Source: Symbiodinium natans
Taxonomy: Eukaryota; Sar; Dinophyceae; Suessiales; Symbiodiniaceae
Assembly: GCA_905221605.1 (NCBI GenBank)
Contig: CAJNDS010000213.1
Coordinates: 460,212 to 524,211 of the forward strand
Reading direction: 5' to 3'
Length of the DNA: 64,000 bases
Shown here piece by piece: positions 41,173 through 51,695 of this stretch. A program made the position numbers and the translations under genes. The notes beneath the pieces are model-generated. The model searched no databases. It was not told where the DNA came from and was given only the letters and a program-made list of their open reading frames with translations. Positions within the stretch are counted from its first letter, which is position 1, and each line of letters opens with the position of its first letter.

Positions 41173-42695
41173 CCAAAAAATAAAATGAAAAACTGATTCC
41201 AAGCTATCCCTAAGAAGCAGGTGTAGAAGGAGACCGTCATGGTGCAGCCAGCATGCCGTACCAGGACACAATCCGAAACATCCTGCTGGTCGGTGCCCCA
41301 ACAGTTGTAGTCATGCCTTTGTGGAGTCGCGCTCAAGTAACTTCTTTGCGACCGCGCAATGGAGGGAAAGGAATGACCCATGTCCAGCAGCAGGACCATC
41401 AGGATGTACACAACTGCGGCTAAAGGCGGAAACCAAACTGGCACAGATCCTTCCCGCACAAGCCTTTCCGTTCGCAGCACTTTTGAGATCAAGCGACGCG
41501 GGCGCTCCGCCACGTCTTGTGGGAAGGTCGCAATCTTCAAGCACATGCCGGTGACGTAGGCAGCATACATAGAAGGTAGAAACAGGCAGCGATGCGTCGT
41601 CGAGTGAACATTTAAGAATGGAGCCAGGCAGATCAAAGAAACGGCGATGTGGGTGAAAAAACCGATTCCAGTTTGGGCGATGACTGGTGATGAAGTAGTG
41701 GCCCGCTCCCAAGGAGGTGACACGAAACCGTCGTCCGGCCAGTCAGCCTCGAGGTCCTCCTCCTTGACCGAACCCGGCCTGAGTCCCACGGGTCCCACGC
41801 CGGGCGTTCCTGGCGGGCGCAGTGCGCCCCTCTTCGCGGCAGCCTTCGGCAGAACCTCCCCAGGGGCCGGCGCGCTGCTTTGGCGCGCGAACTTGCCCTT
41901 GCTGTCGGCCTTGACGCGCAGCTTCATCTCAGAGGCCTTGCCCGTCTCCTTGGAGGCCCGCCGGTCTCGCAGGTCTCGCATGTCTCGCGCCGTGGGTGGC
42001 GTTGGGATGGAGATGACGGCGCAAGGCTGGCCGGGCTGGCCGGGCTGGCCGGGCTGGCCGGACTGGCCGGGCTGACCGGGCTGACCGGGCAGCGGACCGG
42101 GCTGGCCAAGTTGTCCGTGAGGTGCGCGAGTTCCATGGTGGCCGTGCTCGTAGCCGCTGTCTTCACTGGTCTCAGGCTGGCCGATGGCTTTGCGAATCTG
42201 GGCCATCGCCTCCAAGTGCTCATCCGCCGCAGAGGCCGCGCTGAGGACAGCGCTGCTGGTCGCCAGGTCCAGGCCAATCAGTGGCACCAGCCGTGGCCTT
42301 CGTTTCTTTGTCTTGTAGGAGCCCTGCGATGCTGAGAACTCAAGCTTCCGTTCCCTCACAGAGGCGCACAAACTGGCCATCTCCCCGCGAGCACCCGTGG
42401 CATTCCCTGCACGGAAAGCCTGGTAGTCCGCGCGGTAGGCATCCAGCTCCAGGGGCTCAATGTCCTTGGGCAGGAACTCCAGGGGTGGGCCAAGCACGTT
42501 TTGTACCTCGAGGCCCTCCTCGGATGGATCTGGGCTGGGGTCCACGCTGTCGGAACCAAAAAAACTCAGCTGCCGCACGTACTCGTTGCCTGTTTCCAGG
42601 TGGCTCATCGTGGACGCCTCGGGCTCGCATATCCGAAACTGTATCTGGGCTTCCTGCGAAGCGATGTGCGGGGGCAGCACATGGATCGTCTGCAT
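41157..42695 (-). CDS. Unrecognised protein with collagen-like linker and C-terminal membrane segments
   Basis: 512 codons, ATG 42695-42693. Residues 1-180 are hydrophilic (acidic stretch 48-90, basic patch YKTKKRRPR near 127-135). Residues 195-225 are a GQPGQP run encoded by an imperfect 9-bp repeat (42030-42100). Residues 235-335 are charged/Pro-rich. Hydrophobic segments at about 342-362, 370-390, 419-438 and 482-508 suggest a membrane-embedded C-terminus. The stop at 41157 comes right after the last hydrophobic segment and may lie inside a short intron (41172-41110). An integral membrane role is inferred from hydropathy only; no family was recognised. Frames on the opposite strand are shadows. 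Confidence 0.62.
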   Translation of the reverse strand: MQTIHVLPPHIASQEAQIQFRICEPEASTMSHLETGNEYVRQLSFFGSDSVDPSPDPSEEGLEVQNVLGPPLEFLPKDIEPLELDAYRADYQAFRAGNATGARGEMASLCASVRERKLEFSASQGSYKTKKRRPRLVPLIGLDLATSSAVLSAASAADEHLEAMAQIRKAIGQPETSEDSGYEHGHHGTRAPHGQLGQPGPLPGQPGQPGQSGQPGQPGQPGQPCAVISIPTPPTARDMRDLRDRRASKETGKASEMKLRVKADSKGKFARQSSAPAPGEVLPKAAAKRGALRPPGTPGVGPVGLRPGSVKEEDLEADWPDDGFVSPPWERATTSSPVIAQTGIGFFTHIAVSLICLAPFLNVHSTTHRCLFLPSMYAAYVTGMCLKIATFPQDVAERPRRLISKVLRTERLVREGSVPVWFPPLAAVVYILMVLLLDMGHSFPSIARSQRSYLSATPQRHDYNCWGTDQQDVSDCVLVRHAGCTMTVSFYTCFLGIAWNQFFILFFGYWNS

Positions 42696-42984
42696 GGCTG
42701 CACATACGACGACCTAAGGAAAGCACCCCCACAAAATGCTAAACCCTCACAGCGCCGAAGCACGCGAAACCCAGGAACCCTAGAACTGAAGTAAGTAGGC
42801 CAAGTTTGCTGAGCACCTGGCTTAACAGAAGGTTAACCTTTCAGTTATGGTAGGATGGTATATACCCCAAGAGGTTGCAAGTTATCCGCTCAGTGGGCCA
42901 AGCAGGTTGTTTGGGAAATCAGGAGGCTCTCATGCTGCCTTCACAAGCGTTTGGCTCAAAAGCTGCAGCATGAAGGTGCAGAGG

Positions 42985-43280
42985 TTTAAGGTTTAGGGCT
43001 CAGGACTTAGGGCTTAGGGCTTAGGGTTTAGGGTTTAGGGTTTAGGGTTTAGAGTTTAGAGTTTGGGTTTAGGGTTTAGGGTTTAGGGTTTAGGGTTTAG
43101 GGTTTAGGGTTTAGGGTCTAGGGTTTAGGGTTTAGGGTTTAGGGTTTAGGGTTTAGGGTTTAGGGTTTAGGGTTTAGGGTTTAGGGTTTGGGGTTTAGGG
43201 TTGAGGGTTGAGGGTTTAGGGTTTAGGGTTTGGGGTTTAGGGTTTAGGGTTTAGGGTTTAGGGTTTAGGGTTTAGGGTGT
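42985..43280 (+). repeat. Last telomere-like array before the boundary
   Basis: About 40 TTTAGGG-type units with few GAGTTTA and TTTGGGG variants, the longest array in the window. No such tract was seen after it through base 64000. Confidence 0.93.
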
Positions 43281-43387
43281 AGCATTGGTCAGCTGAACGC
43301 AATAGTATGAAGACATGCCCACCCCGAGGCCACCCAAACACTACTCATTACGGAACCAAACCGGAGCCAGCCAAAGCCAAGCCAGCC

Positions 43388-43515
43388 ATTCAATTTTCAT
43401 ATATCGAACATGCTTAGAGGACACTAAGACAGAACACTGCGAATGTTTCAAATTTCACACATCGAACATGTTTAGAGGACACTAAGATAAGACACTAAGA
43501 TAAAACACTGCGAAT
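43388..43515 (+). repeat. Two-copy repeat around ATCGAACATG-TTAGAGGACACTAAGA
   Basis: ATCGAACATGCTTAGAGGAC, then ACTAAGA, ACACTGCGAATG, recurs at 43403 and 43460, with an extra ACACTAAGATAA unit in the second copy. Confidence 0.75.
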
Positions 43516-43539
43516 GCTTGGGACATTTGCGCGCAATGG

Positions 43540-44715
43540 CCTTGACACAGTGCACTCGGCACAACACAGCTGGAGCAAGTTGGCACACGCAGCACAATGC
43601 ACTTTGCAGAATGCCTTTCGGCATAATGCCCTTTTGCGCAATGCACTTGGCACAAAGCACGCCTGGAACAATGCACTTGGCACAGAGCACTTGGACTTGG
43701 CACGCACTTGGCACAATGCACTTGGGCGCAATGCACTTGGAACAATGCACTTGGCACAATGCACTTGGCCCTGGCACATGGGACAATGCACTTAGCGCAA
43801 TGCACTTGGCAGAGTGCACTTAGCACAACGGACTTGGCACAATGGACTTGGTGCAACACACTTGGCACAGCACGCAGCTCTTACATTGACACAATGCACT
43901 TGGCACAACGGACTTGACGCAATGCACTTGGCACTAGAAGCAGTTGGCACATGCACGGGTACATTAGCACAATGCAATTGGCCTTGACACAATGCACTTG
44001 GCACATTGGCGCAATGCACTTGGCACTGACGCAATGCACCTGGAACAACGCACTTGGCACAGAGCACCTGCGCAATGCACTTGGCACTATGGCACAATGC
44101 CCTTTGGCGCAATGCACTTGGACTTGGCACGCACTTGGCACAATGCACCTGACACAGGTACGTGCACATAAGCGCAACGCACTTTGGCACAACGCACTTG
44201 GGCGCAATGCACTTGGAAGTGCATTAGCGCAGTGCACTTGGCACAATGCACGGCACAATGCACTTGGCACAGTGCACTTCGCACAACGGACTTGGCGCAA
44301 TCCAAGTGTAACACACTTGGCACAACAATGCGGCTCGCACATGCACTGGCACATTGCCACAACACATGTGACAATGCACTTGGCCCAGTGGCACACAAGC
44401 GCAATGCGCTTGACATTGATGGCACAGCGACTTGACGCAATGCACTTGGACTGCTTGGACTTTTCTTTTCTGCAGTTGGCACATTGATTGATGACGGACT
44501 TGACGCAATGCACTTGGCACTAGAATGCAGTTGGCACACGCACGAGTATATCAGCACAATGCATTTGGTCTTGACACAATGCACGTGGCATATTGGCACA
44601 ATGCACTTGACACATGGAACAATGCACTTCCGCAATGCACCTCAATGCACTTGGCACAGAGGACTTGGCACAACGGACTTGACGCAAAGCATCCGGCGCG
44701 CAATGCACTTGGCGC
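43540..44715 (+). repeat. Minisatellite, CAATGCACTTGGCA type
   Basis: Over 1.1 kb of degenerate short units built from GCACAATGCACTTG. Variants include GCGCAATGCACTTGG and GCACAACGGACTTGG; larger repeats such as the pair near 43920 and 44508 (GCAATGCACTTGGCACTAGAA) show higher-order duplication. All six frames give repetitive His/Leu/Ala/Cys or Val/His/Cys peptides; no gene. Confidence 0.9.
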
Positions 44716-44824
44716 GAGGATGTTTGAGCCCCCCAACCCGGGTTTCTGGCGGCGCGGAACGCATGTTGACTAATTGTCCTGGACACGCCGGGCTCAGTGC
44801 TGTGCCAAAGACTGGCTTTCGCTT

Positions 44825-45178
44825 TCAGGTACGCGTTGTACTCGATGTGTCCTTTGCGCGCGCAGGAAGCGTCAGCGGCCGTGGCCCTGGCAAAGCCAGC
44901 TGGAAGAGAAAACCGGAGGCCTTGCGCGTTACGAAGATGAGGACCCCATATGTAGAGCCGGCGGTGCATGCTGTAGTGATGGCCTCGAAGCGCCGCAGGG
45001 CACCAACTCGCCTTAACAGAAAGGTGCAGCGGGTGTTCCCCAGCTGACGACGGTCGCGGGTTTGTCTCCGCCACGGGCCCGGACCTTTTTGTATTTGCTC
45101 GCGCAACACTTCTTCAAGGTCAGACGGCACAAAGGGAGAAGTCGAGATGGCATTGAGCCCACATTTTTTTTCGTTCAA
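44825..45178 (-). CDS. Weak exon-like ORF, unrecognised
   Basis: Contains a patch resembling coding sequence (RCTFLLRRVGALRRFEAI, then ITTACTAGSTYGVLIF) but has competing frames on the same strand and no domain. It may be one exon of an intron-containing minus-strand gene with the ORFs at 45626, 46229, 46688 and 48085. Confidence 0.25.
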   Translation of the reverse strand: MNEKKCGLNAISTSPFVPSDLEEVLREQIQKGPGPWRRQTRDRRQLGNTRCTFLLRRVGALRRFEAITTACTAGSTYGVLIFVTRKASGFLFQLALPGPRPLTLPARAKDTSSTTRT

Positions 45179-45438
45179 GGAGTTCAGTCACAAAATGATC
45201 ATCAGGGCAGGAGCTGCCTGCCGGCTGGCAATGGTTGCCTGTCATGACATCCATGCAGCTCCGATGTGAGCCAAAATGCTGTTGGCAGACGGAGTCCCTA
45301 ATTGTTGCGCTTCGTCTCGCAAAGCCACGTCGACATTCGGCAAGGCCTTGGCCAGATCCGAGCTAGCAAAACCTGGATGCAGATTCACCGCGCCGTGGGT
45401 GCGGGGAAGAGCTTGGCTCGCCTTATCTCGTTGTCATC

Positions 45439-45620
45439 TTTTTTTGAAAGCGGGCGCCTCTTTACTACATCAGCAGCACAGTAGGCCGTTCTTATGGGTC
45501 TTTCAACTCGGTGTGAAACGAATGGCCAGAGAAAGGCAACAAAACCAAGAACAAAAGAAGCCACCCAACCCACCAAAGCAGCCATAAACAACCAACCAAC
45601 AAACCAGAAGAGGGCGGCGA
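45439..45620 (-). mobile_element. SINE-like 3' end, copy 1
   Basis: Read on the minus strand: a T/G-rich stretch, GTTTCACACCGAG, GACCCATAAGAACGG, CCTACTGTGCTGCTGATG, TAGTAAAGAGGCGCC, then A7 (plus-strand T7 at 45439-45445). Related ends occur at 48341-48405 and 58511-58600 in the same orientation. The 5' limit is not defined. Confidence 0.55.
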
Positions 45621-45625
45621 CACTG

Positions 45626-45895
45626 CTAAGAAAGACCCACGTGCATTGTTCTCCGCACTGAACGCAAGGTAAGGGCCTCTCTCTTTGCCACGCCATCTAC
45701 AGCTTCGGTGCTGAAGGCGACTACCCGGAGCTTCTGCCCAACGCAGTGCCTATCAGGCGGCGCTGGAAAGTGACGGCGCTGCCAAGCACCTCGCACCTCC
45801 TGGGGGGGGTGAGAGGGCCTGCACCGCAGGTTGATGTTCCTTTCAAACACAAGGCTGGCATTGAGCAGGTCCCGCAAGGCCTGCGTCGAGTCCAT
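45626..45895 (-). CDS. Weak exon-like ORF, unrecognised
   Basis: 89 codons from ATG 45895. The first 70 residues (MDSTQALRDLLNASLVFERN and on) have ordinary protein composition; the C-terminal part runs toward the SINE-like insertion. No domain recognised. Could be an exon of a minus-strand gene. Confidence 0.3.
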   Translation of the reverse strand: MDSTQALRDLLNASLVFERNINLRCRPSHPPQEVRGAWQRRHFPAPPDRHCVGQKLRVVAFSTEAVDGVAKREALTLRSVRRTMHVGLS

Positions 45896-46228
45896 TATTG
45901 TTCAAAACCGTGCTTGTAATGAAAATGTCACGTTGTGCTTGAACACTTCAAGCATGACACAATCTTCATCAAGCAACATGCACTCTGCTCACATCACTCG
46001 CTCTCGTTCGCATCTTTTCACGTTGTGGGGAAACAGTACCGAGCACGGCTGGTTGGATCTCGATCCCTCCTGTAAGACCCAAGACTGTTGTTGAGTCTCG
46101 AAATGTCCTGTGAGACACAGGGCTCCTTTCCCCTTCGAAAGGAAAATACAGCTAACTCACGGTCTCTCACAGGTTCGGCCTAAGTGTGACGGCCTGAACA
46201 GGATATCCATGTGGTTCAGAGCGACAGT

Positions 46229-46606
46229 TCAAGAAGTTTCTGGCTGTCTCTGAGAGCTTGACGAGGCAGCTTCACTTGGTTGCTCCAAGTCAGGTGCAGG
46301 GTTCACAAACTGCCACTGAGACTGACGAGCTGCCACAGCCTCCTGTCGCCGCATCTCGCGGTCTGCCATGAGGTCGTCCAATACCTCAGCCACCTTCATG
46401 AGGGAATCCATATTCAAAGAGTGGAGCCACACCCGAAAATCGTTTAGCTGATCGCGCGTCAACGACCGCGCCATGAAGAGTGCTGAGAAAAGTACAGCGA
46501 TGAAAAGAGCAAGACTCGAGCCTTTATGCGTCAAGCAAATAAGCGGAACTGTCACCACATGAAGTAAGGCCCGCACTAACAAAGGTTCCTTATTGCACAC
46601 GCTCAT
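46229..46606 (-). CDS. Weak ORF; 82-codon ATG-initiated part looks coding-like
   Basis: From the internal ATG (about 46474) it reads MARSLTRDQLNDFRVWLHSL, an amphipathic helix-rich segment, then a Gln/Ser/Pro tail. The N-terminal extension is hydrophobic and starts at a non-ATG codon, so I doubt it. A TTTTCTCAG precedes the ATG closely, which would also fit a splice acceptor. Function unknown. Confidence 0.3.
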   Translation of the reverse strand: MSVCNKEPLLVRALLHVVTVPLICLTHKGSSLALFIAVLFSALFMARSLTRDQLNDFRVWLHSLNMDSLMKVAEVLDDLMADREMRRQEAVAARQSQWQFVNPAPDLEQPSEAASSSSQRQPETS

Positions 46607-46687
46607 TGAGCTGCCTGGTCCCTTACCGGAGACTTCGTATGCACACGAGTCCTCTCCTGACGTGGTTGCGAAAACGTTTACATTAGA

Positions 46688-47155
46688 TTACAAGGGCGGC
46701 GAGGGTGGGTTTTTCGAAAACAATCTATCAGCTTCTAAGAGCACTTTCCGGGCATCCTGCCCTCTGAGAGGTCCCGCTGCGACGGGTGTATAAGTAAATA
46801 CAAATCCTGCATGAACAAGCATAAAACTGATCAAGCGTTGGAAATAAGTTGTGCAAAACGGCAAGCACTGAAACAACAAGCAAATGTTTTGTTCACCACA
46901 ACATTTTGATGTTGTTTCCTTTGAACAATAAAGCTCTATCTTCTCCAGGCATTCGAAGAACGATACGTAAGAACGGGCAACGCTTTCCAAGAGAAGGCGA
47001 TTGACTCCGATTCCCCGGGAAACACCTGTACCCGCAGGAAGGCAAGTCCGTTGGCTGCCAAGCACCGCAAAAGCTTCTTTGCCATCTTCACACTGCATGC
47101 CAAGATAAACACCTGAGTTTTCAGCAACATATGTGGGCGAGTCCGTGGAGTTCAT
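46688..47155 (-). CDS. Weak exon-like ORF, unrecognised
   Basis: 155 codons from ATG 47155. The first about 73 residues (MNSTDSPTYVAENSGVYLGM and on to FFECLEKI) look plausible; the remainder is Cys/Phe-rich and less convincing, so an exon may end near 46935. No family recognised. Confidence 0.3.
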   Translation of the reverse strand: MNSTDSPTYVAENSGVYLGMQCEDGKEAFAVLGSQRTCLPAGTGVSRGIGVNRLLLESVARSYVSFFECLEKIELYCSKETTSKCCGEQNICLLFQCLPFCTTYFQRLISFMLVHAGFVFTYTPVAAGPLRGQDARKVLLEADRLFSKNPPSPPL

Positions 47156-47159
47156 GCAG

Positions 47160-48080
47160 GCGGTCGGTGGAGTCCTTCCAGGGTGGAATTCCCCTTAGAA
47201 CGGCAGCGGAGTCGAGGTGAGCCCGTTTTAAATTTACAATGGTTTTTTCCGGGAAAGAGCCCGAGCACCTCGAACCTCGAGGTTGCTGATAACCTCCACT
47301 TGCCGGAGACCTTCCAGCATCATACTCACAGCTTTATAACCCGCAGTGCATGAATTCTCTGCAATTCATTGACCTGATGGCAATGCTATTGCCCATTTAA
47401 CAGGTTGCCCATTTGTTCTGATGATTGCGTGAGGGTGGTTTTGTTCCTCTGGCACACAATCGCATTTTGCGGCTTCCCCGCACGACTTGGTGCTACCTAT
47501 CTTCACATGCACCGCAAAGTCAAAAGGTTTGGTAAAAACGAATTTGCACTTGCGACATAGCGCAGATACCTTGCGCCGAAGCTATCCGTGCTGCACAGAC
47601 CAAGAAACCCAAAAAACTATGTACTTGCGGAATAGAACGGGCGTTCCCAACAAATATTGGACTATAGTGACAGGACAACTGAGGGCTCAGTTGACGTCAC
47701 AGCTCAACAAATGCTTGCAAAGCTTGCAATGTGATTACGAAAGACAATCCAAAGCAAAGCTCTGGATTCTTCTTGCAAGCGGACACTCGCAAGGAACTGC
47801 GCAACTAAGGAGCCCCAGCTACAAAGCAAACACAGCACCAAACACACCTACGCCTCTGGGCTGTTCCAGAAAGAGCTGCTGCCTGCGAGTGGGTTCCAAG
47901 CAAAGTCAAACCTTTCGCTACTCCCACCCCTCCTACGGCTTTCCTGGTGGGCTTAACCACCTCGAGCAGACGCGGTCTTGAGCCAAAGGGGCTCGAAAGG
48001 CCTAAAACAAGTGTGAAAAAACATTTGGTGTCAAGCTGCATTTTCCAGCTGCGCAACAGGGAAGTTTGAAACTTTGACGA
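47160..48080. other. Unique stretch without a supported gene
   Basis: Overlapping open frames on both strands (plus 47487-47981; minus part of 47805-48323) without domains; neither is preferred. No repeat seen. Confidence 0.4.
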
Positions 48081-48084
48081 GCTG

Positions 48085-48270
48085 TTGAACGGCTCTGCTC
48101 TGGGGACGACATCGACGAGCTTGGGTGCTGAGCTGGCCAACGTTTGTTCGGAAGGCCTGCTTGCGCGTTTGGCTTCGTCTGGGTCCGGTGTCAGGAAAAT
48201 CGAGCCGAGTCCTCTGGTGAAAGAGGAAGTCGCTCGGGCAAACTTAGCCTCGAAATCAGCGCCTCTAAGT
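48085..48270 (-). CDS. Exon-like segment, unrecognised
   Basis: Minus strand between a possible acceptor (GCAACTTAG, 48271-48279) and a possible donor near 48083. It encodes RGADFEAKFARATSSFTRGL and on to AEPFNSS, normal protein composition. Part of a longer open frame (47805-48323) whose other parts look non-coding. Tentative. Confidence 0.28.
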
Positions 48271-48340
48271 TGCAACAATGAAGTTTTTGTAGGGGGAGAC
48301 TGCAAGCAAACCTGTGTTGTCACGTACTGTCGCTTGGTTC

Positions 48341-48480
48341 TTTTTTTGAACCGACCACATCAGACCGTCCTTATGGGTCTCAACACTAGAGGTGAAACAG
48401 TTGCAGGGCATGCCAAGCAAGCACACACCAAAAACACCACAAACACAACCACAAAAACCCGCAGGAACCCGCAAAAACGT
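48341..48480 (-). mobile_element. SINE-like 3' end, copy 2
   Basis: Minus strand: G/T-rich stretch, GTTTCACCTCTAGTGTTGAG, ACCCATAAGGACGG, TCTGATGTGG, TTCAAAAAAA. Shares the GTTTCAC-ACCCATAAG-ACGG order and A tail with copies at 45439 and 58511, but lacks the TAGTAAAGAGGCGC segment. Confidence 0.45.
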
Positions 48481-48489
48481 ACTGTAGCT

Positions 48490-49590
48490 CGTTCTCAGAT
48501 CGTTGTAACTTGTATTCTTGTTGATTTCTACCTGCTTCAGGTCTAGATGCCTCTCAACAACGTTCTGATCTTCAGGTTGTCATCGAGTGCGACATGGCAC
48601 TCGAAACTCACAACCGGTACCCACGCCACTTGATCACTCCAAGCGCCATCCCAGCCGCTCTCCGGCGCCACCCTTGTCTAGAAGACCTGCTTCTCCACGC
48701 AACAACCGAATTGCAGACCGGTATTGAGCTCTAGCAGAGTTCGCAGAGGGGGGTCCCTCATCCACGCGCTCGGTACTCGACGCCGTCGAAATAGTCCAGG
48801 AGCATATCCATGCCGCACCAAGCTGTGCAGGAAGATCGCAAATGCATGCCAGGAAGTCAAAGCCACCATCTTGTATTGTATTATCAAAAACAATGAATGC
48901 TACAAATTATGTCAAATTTCCACATGATATTAATATTTCAAATAATCTTAAACATCTTATGATAAAACGGAGCCATCCGCAAACCTCAGTCAAAGTGCCT
49001 CCAAACCAAGCAATGCCAGATTGCCACGCCCTCAACTGTTGATCATCCATCGTAAAATCACACGAGACAGGTTCGGTCAACCCTTCCAGCCAGAGTGAGA
49101 GTTGTCAGAGGTGTGCAGAACCACTCCAAGGTGCCAGTCGGCTAGCTCTGAGCAAATTCCCCCCCTACAAGCAAGACCACACGGTGCTCAGATTCTAAAG
49201 CTTTTGCTGACGAGTGTGTTTCAGTGACAGGTGTGATAAAAATCTGCGCTATGAAAAATCACAATCGATTTTAAACTCATCATTCAAGAGAAATAAATTT
49301 GTATGATAAGATGGGATAACAAATTCTCATCGACAAAAATGATGATTATTATTACTATATGTACATATATATGTATATATCTGTAATATCTGAGTTTAAG
49401 GCTCTTTGTCCCATGGATTGATTTGTAAGTTATTAGGAAATTGTTAATAGTGCAGTAGAGGGCTCTCTAGATTATTTGCCGCATCTAAAGTGCTGTGCAA
49501 AAGTCTACTATGGGAATAGTCTTTCAAAATGATTCTTCAGTATCACTTCAAAATTTAAGCACAATTTGTCTTGCTTTGTTAAATGTATAT
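48490..49590. other. Unique stretch without a supported gene
   Basis: Short competing ORFs only. (AT)-rich patch at 49345-49390. It ends exactly where the tandem array begins. Confidence 0.45.
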
Positions 49591-50936
49591 GTTATCACTG
49601 TGGAGGTCACTTCGGCTTCCCTACCTTTTGGGGTTGATTTCTTGCCCTCTTTTTGTGTCTCCAAATCCACACACCTTTCACCACCTTGAACAACCAGCAG
49701 AACCCAGCCGACATACACGCAAACGCACACCACCCACCAAAGCCACTTTGCACCCACATAATGACACACACCACACTCCATGACACACACACACGACTCT
49801 CTGCCAAAACGCCGAAACCACGACACACCCATTCACAATGGAAAAAACGAGGTAAACACACACAGACACCACTGCAAGGTCACTGTTTTTTTGATTTGGT
49901 GTCACTTCTGAGATTCCATGCCTTACCACCCTTTCACTGACACTTTCCTGCACACTGAAGCCAAAAACATGCACCCGCAAACCAACTCCACTTTGCAACC
50001 ACAAATGCTCACACACACACACACACATCCACAACACTCTTGTACATGCACACTCAGAAAAACAGCCGAAACCACAATATGCACATTCTTATGGACATCT
50101 TTAAGTTCCCGATTGCAATTTTTTCACTGTCTTTCTGGTCAATCGACAGCTTATCGGGCTGACAGCACTCACCAAAACACTTGCTGAACGATCTGTTTGT
50201 TTTTTTTTGGTTTGGGGCGGTTTCTCGAAACCCTCTTTCTAAAGTTCTAAAGCTTGCAACTTAACCGAGAGATCATCCCGACAAAAAACAAAGAAAACAT
50301 TGAACAAAAGCAAGAGAAAAATTCTGTTCAGACGGGCAAAGGCAATTTGAACTGAAAAAAACAAAAAGTGCTGCTGTGTCTGAATCTGCTGGCTGAATCT
50401 CAAGAAAATTGTCGAAGTTTCACGACTCTGGCTTCTTTCCAGTGTTTTCTCGATTTCTCCAAAGTTCAAAAAGAAAAACCAATGTTTTTGCAGTTCCTGA
50501 TAACATTGAAAAAAACAATCACACTGACCTCTCATCATGGCCAGATTGTCTTTGATTTTCCCAAAATGGCCAAACAGACATCAGGGCACACTGAAATTTT
50601 GACAGAAGATTGAGCAGAAGAAACTCTGCTTTTCTTTCAGACTGGGTGCCCTCAATTCTTTGTCTTTCGTTTTGGTTGCGTGTTGCAATTCTTCCCTGGA
50701 TTCAGCACCATTCAACGAATTTTCAAAATTTCTGAAGTCTCCGAAAATGTGAAAAAACCCTCAAAATCAACACTTGATCAGTTAAATTTGTTGAATTTAC
50801 TCTGGAGTTTCGCTCGCTTCGCTCGCACTTATTCACATTCTGGTAATACACTTTGCAATTTTCAAGTGGTTTGGCTTGGGCGTCGCGCGCAACCTTAACG
50901 AATCAACACCACGGTTGAACTCGTCTCGTCCTGCAG

Positions 50937-51233
50937 TTGATTTCTGTCCAAACGGCACTGTCAGAGGCTTTTGAAAACACTTGTTTCAAAGCATTGAACT
51001 TTTCCAAGCTGCAGTTTCCACCGACGTTGACTCTGCACCCTTCTTTTCTCCTCTTCTGCCTTCAGGCCTTGCACCAAAACCTGGAGAATCTGAAACCCAA
51101 GATGAGGGGCAGCAAAATTGATCGAAAAGGTAGGGAAGCTCCAGTGACCTCCACAGTTAGAGAGTTCCGGTTCCAAACAAGTTCACACTTTGCCGCCTTG
51201 CTGCCTGCTGTTCTAATTTTGGGGGAAGACTGA
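50937..51233 (+). CDS. Repeated 98-codon ORF with exon-like core, unit 1
   Basis: The same ORF occurs at 52400, 54477 and 57033. Within it, a pyrimidine-rich tract ending TTCAG (51061-51065) is followed by 22 residues (ALHQNLENLKPKMRGSKIDR and on) and AAAAG then GTAGGG, which reads like an exon with acceptor and donor. Because units are nearly identical, conservation across copies is not independent evidence. Function unknown; may be non-coding. Confidence 0.25.
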   Translation: MISVQTALSEAFENTCFKALNFSKLQFPPTLTLHPSFLLFCLQALHQNLENLKPKMRGSKIDRKGREAPVTSTVREFRFQTSSHFAALLPAVLILGED

Positions 51234-51695
51234 CACAAGACTTAGACTGGAACCGACTGAGAGGCTTATTTGTTTTTCTCGCAACGAGGAGCTGTGAAAG
51301 CCAGATCTGGCTTCCCGTGTGTGAAAAAAACGCTGCAACTGGGCCCAAAAATGGCTCCTAAACTTGGATTCCAATTTGAGGCTCCAACCTGGGTGGCCTT
51401 GTATGTTCACACAGGAAATCCAAAATCTGGGGCCCGTTTTCGGTACCCAGAATTGAGCTGCTTTTGGAACCCATTTGGGGTCAATAATAATTGAAATCAA
51501 CTCACAGACAAACAAGAATTTTTTCTATTCGATACTGTTTGCATCAACACTCAAGAAAACAAAAAACGCCGTCGATACACATGTTCTTGGCTTGCCAAAC
51601 TTGTCTTTAGCTGGCATTCAAGACAAAGCAGTCTTGCATTGTTCGCGTGCGATCTTTCTTGCACTGTGGAGGTCACTTCGGCTTTCCTACCTTTT
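51125..51695. repeat. 33-bp inverted repeats enclosing about 505 bp, unit 1/2 junction
   Basis: Left arm 51125-51157 and right arm 51663-51695 are inverted copies matching at 29 of 33 positions (arm: AAAAGGTAGG, AAGC, AGTGACCTCCACAGT). Equivalent pairs lie at 52588-52620/53123-53155, 54665-54697/55692-55724 and 57221-57253/57758-57790. Confidence 0.9.

Noticed and set aside
42949-42959. TTTGGCTCAA on the plus strand
   Set aside because: Ten bases only; expected by chance at about this frequency.
43472-44635. Several 80-210 codon frames on both strands
   Set aside because: All encode the CAATGCACTTGGCA minisatellite; frames overlap in every phase.
45266-45277. 12-nt match to the DinoSL (CATTTTGGCTCA on the minus strand)
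   Set aside because: Lacks the final AAG-type end and the upstream C, and no clear ORF begins just downstream. Suggestive only, so not listed as a relic.
47977-47987. 11-nt match to the DinoSL 3' end (TTTGGCTCAAG, minus strand)
   Set aside because: Too short in a 128-kb double-strand search space and lies inside a weak open frame; chance cannot be excluded.
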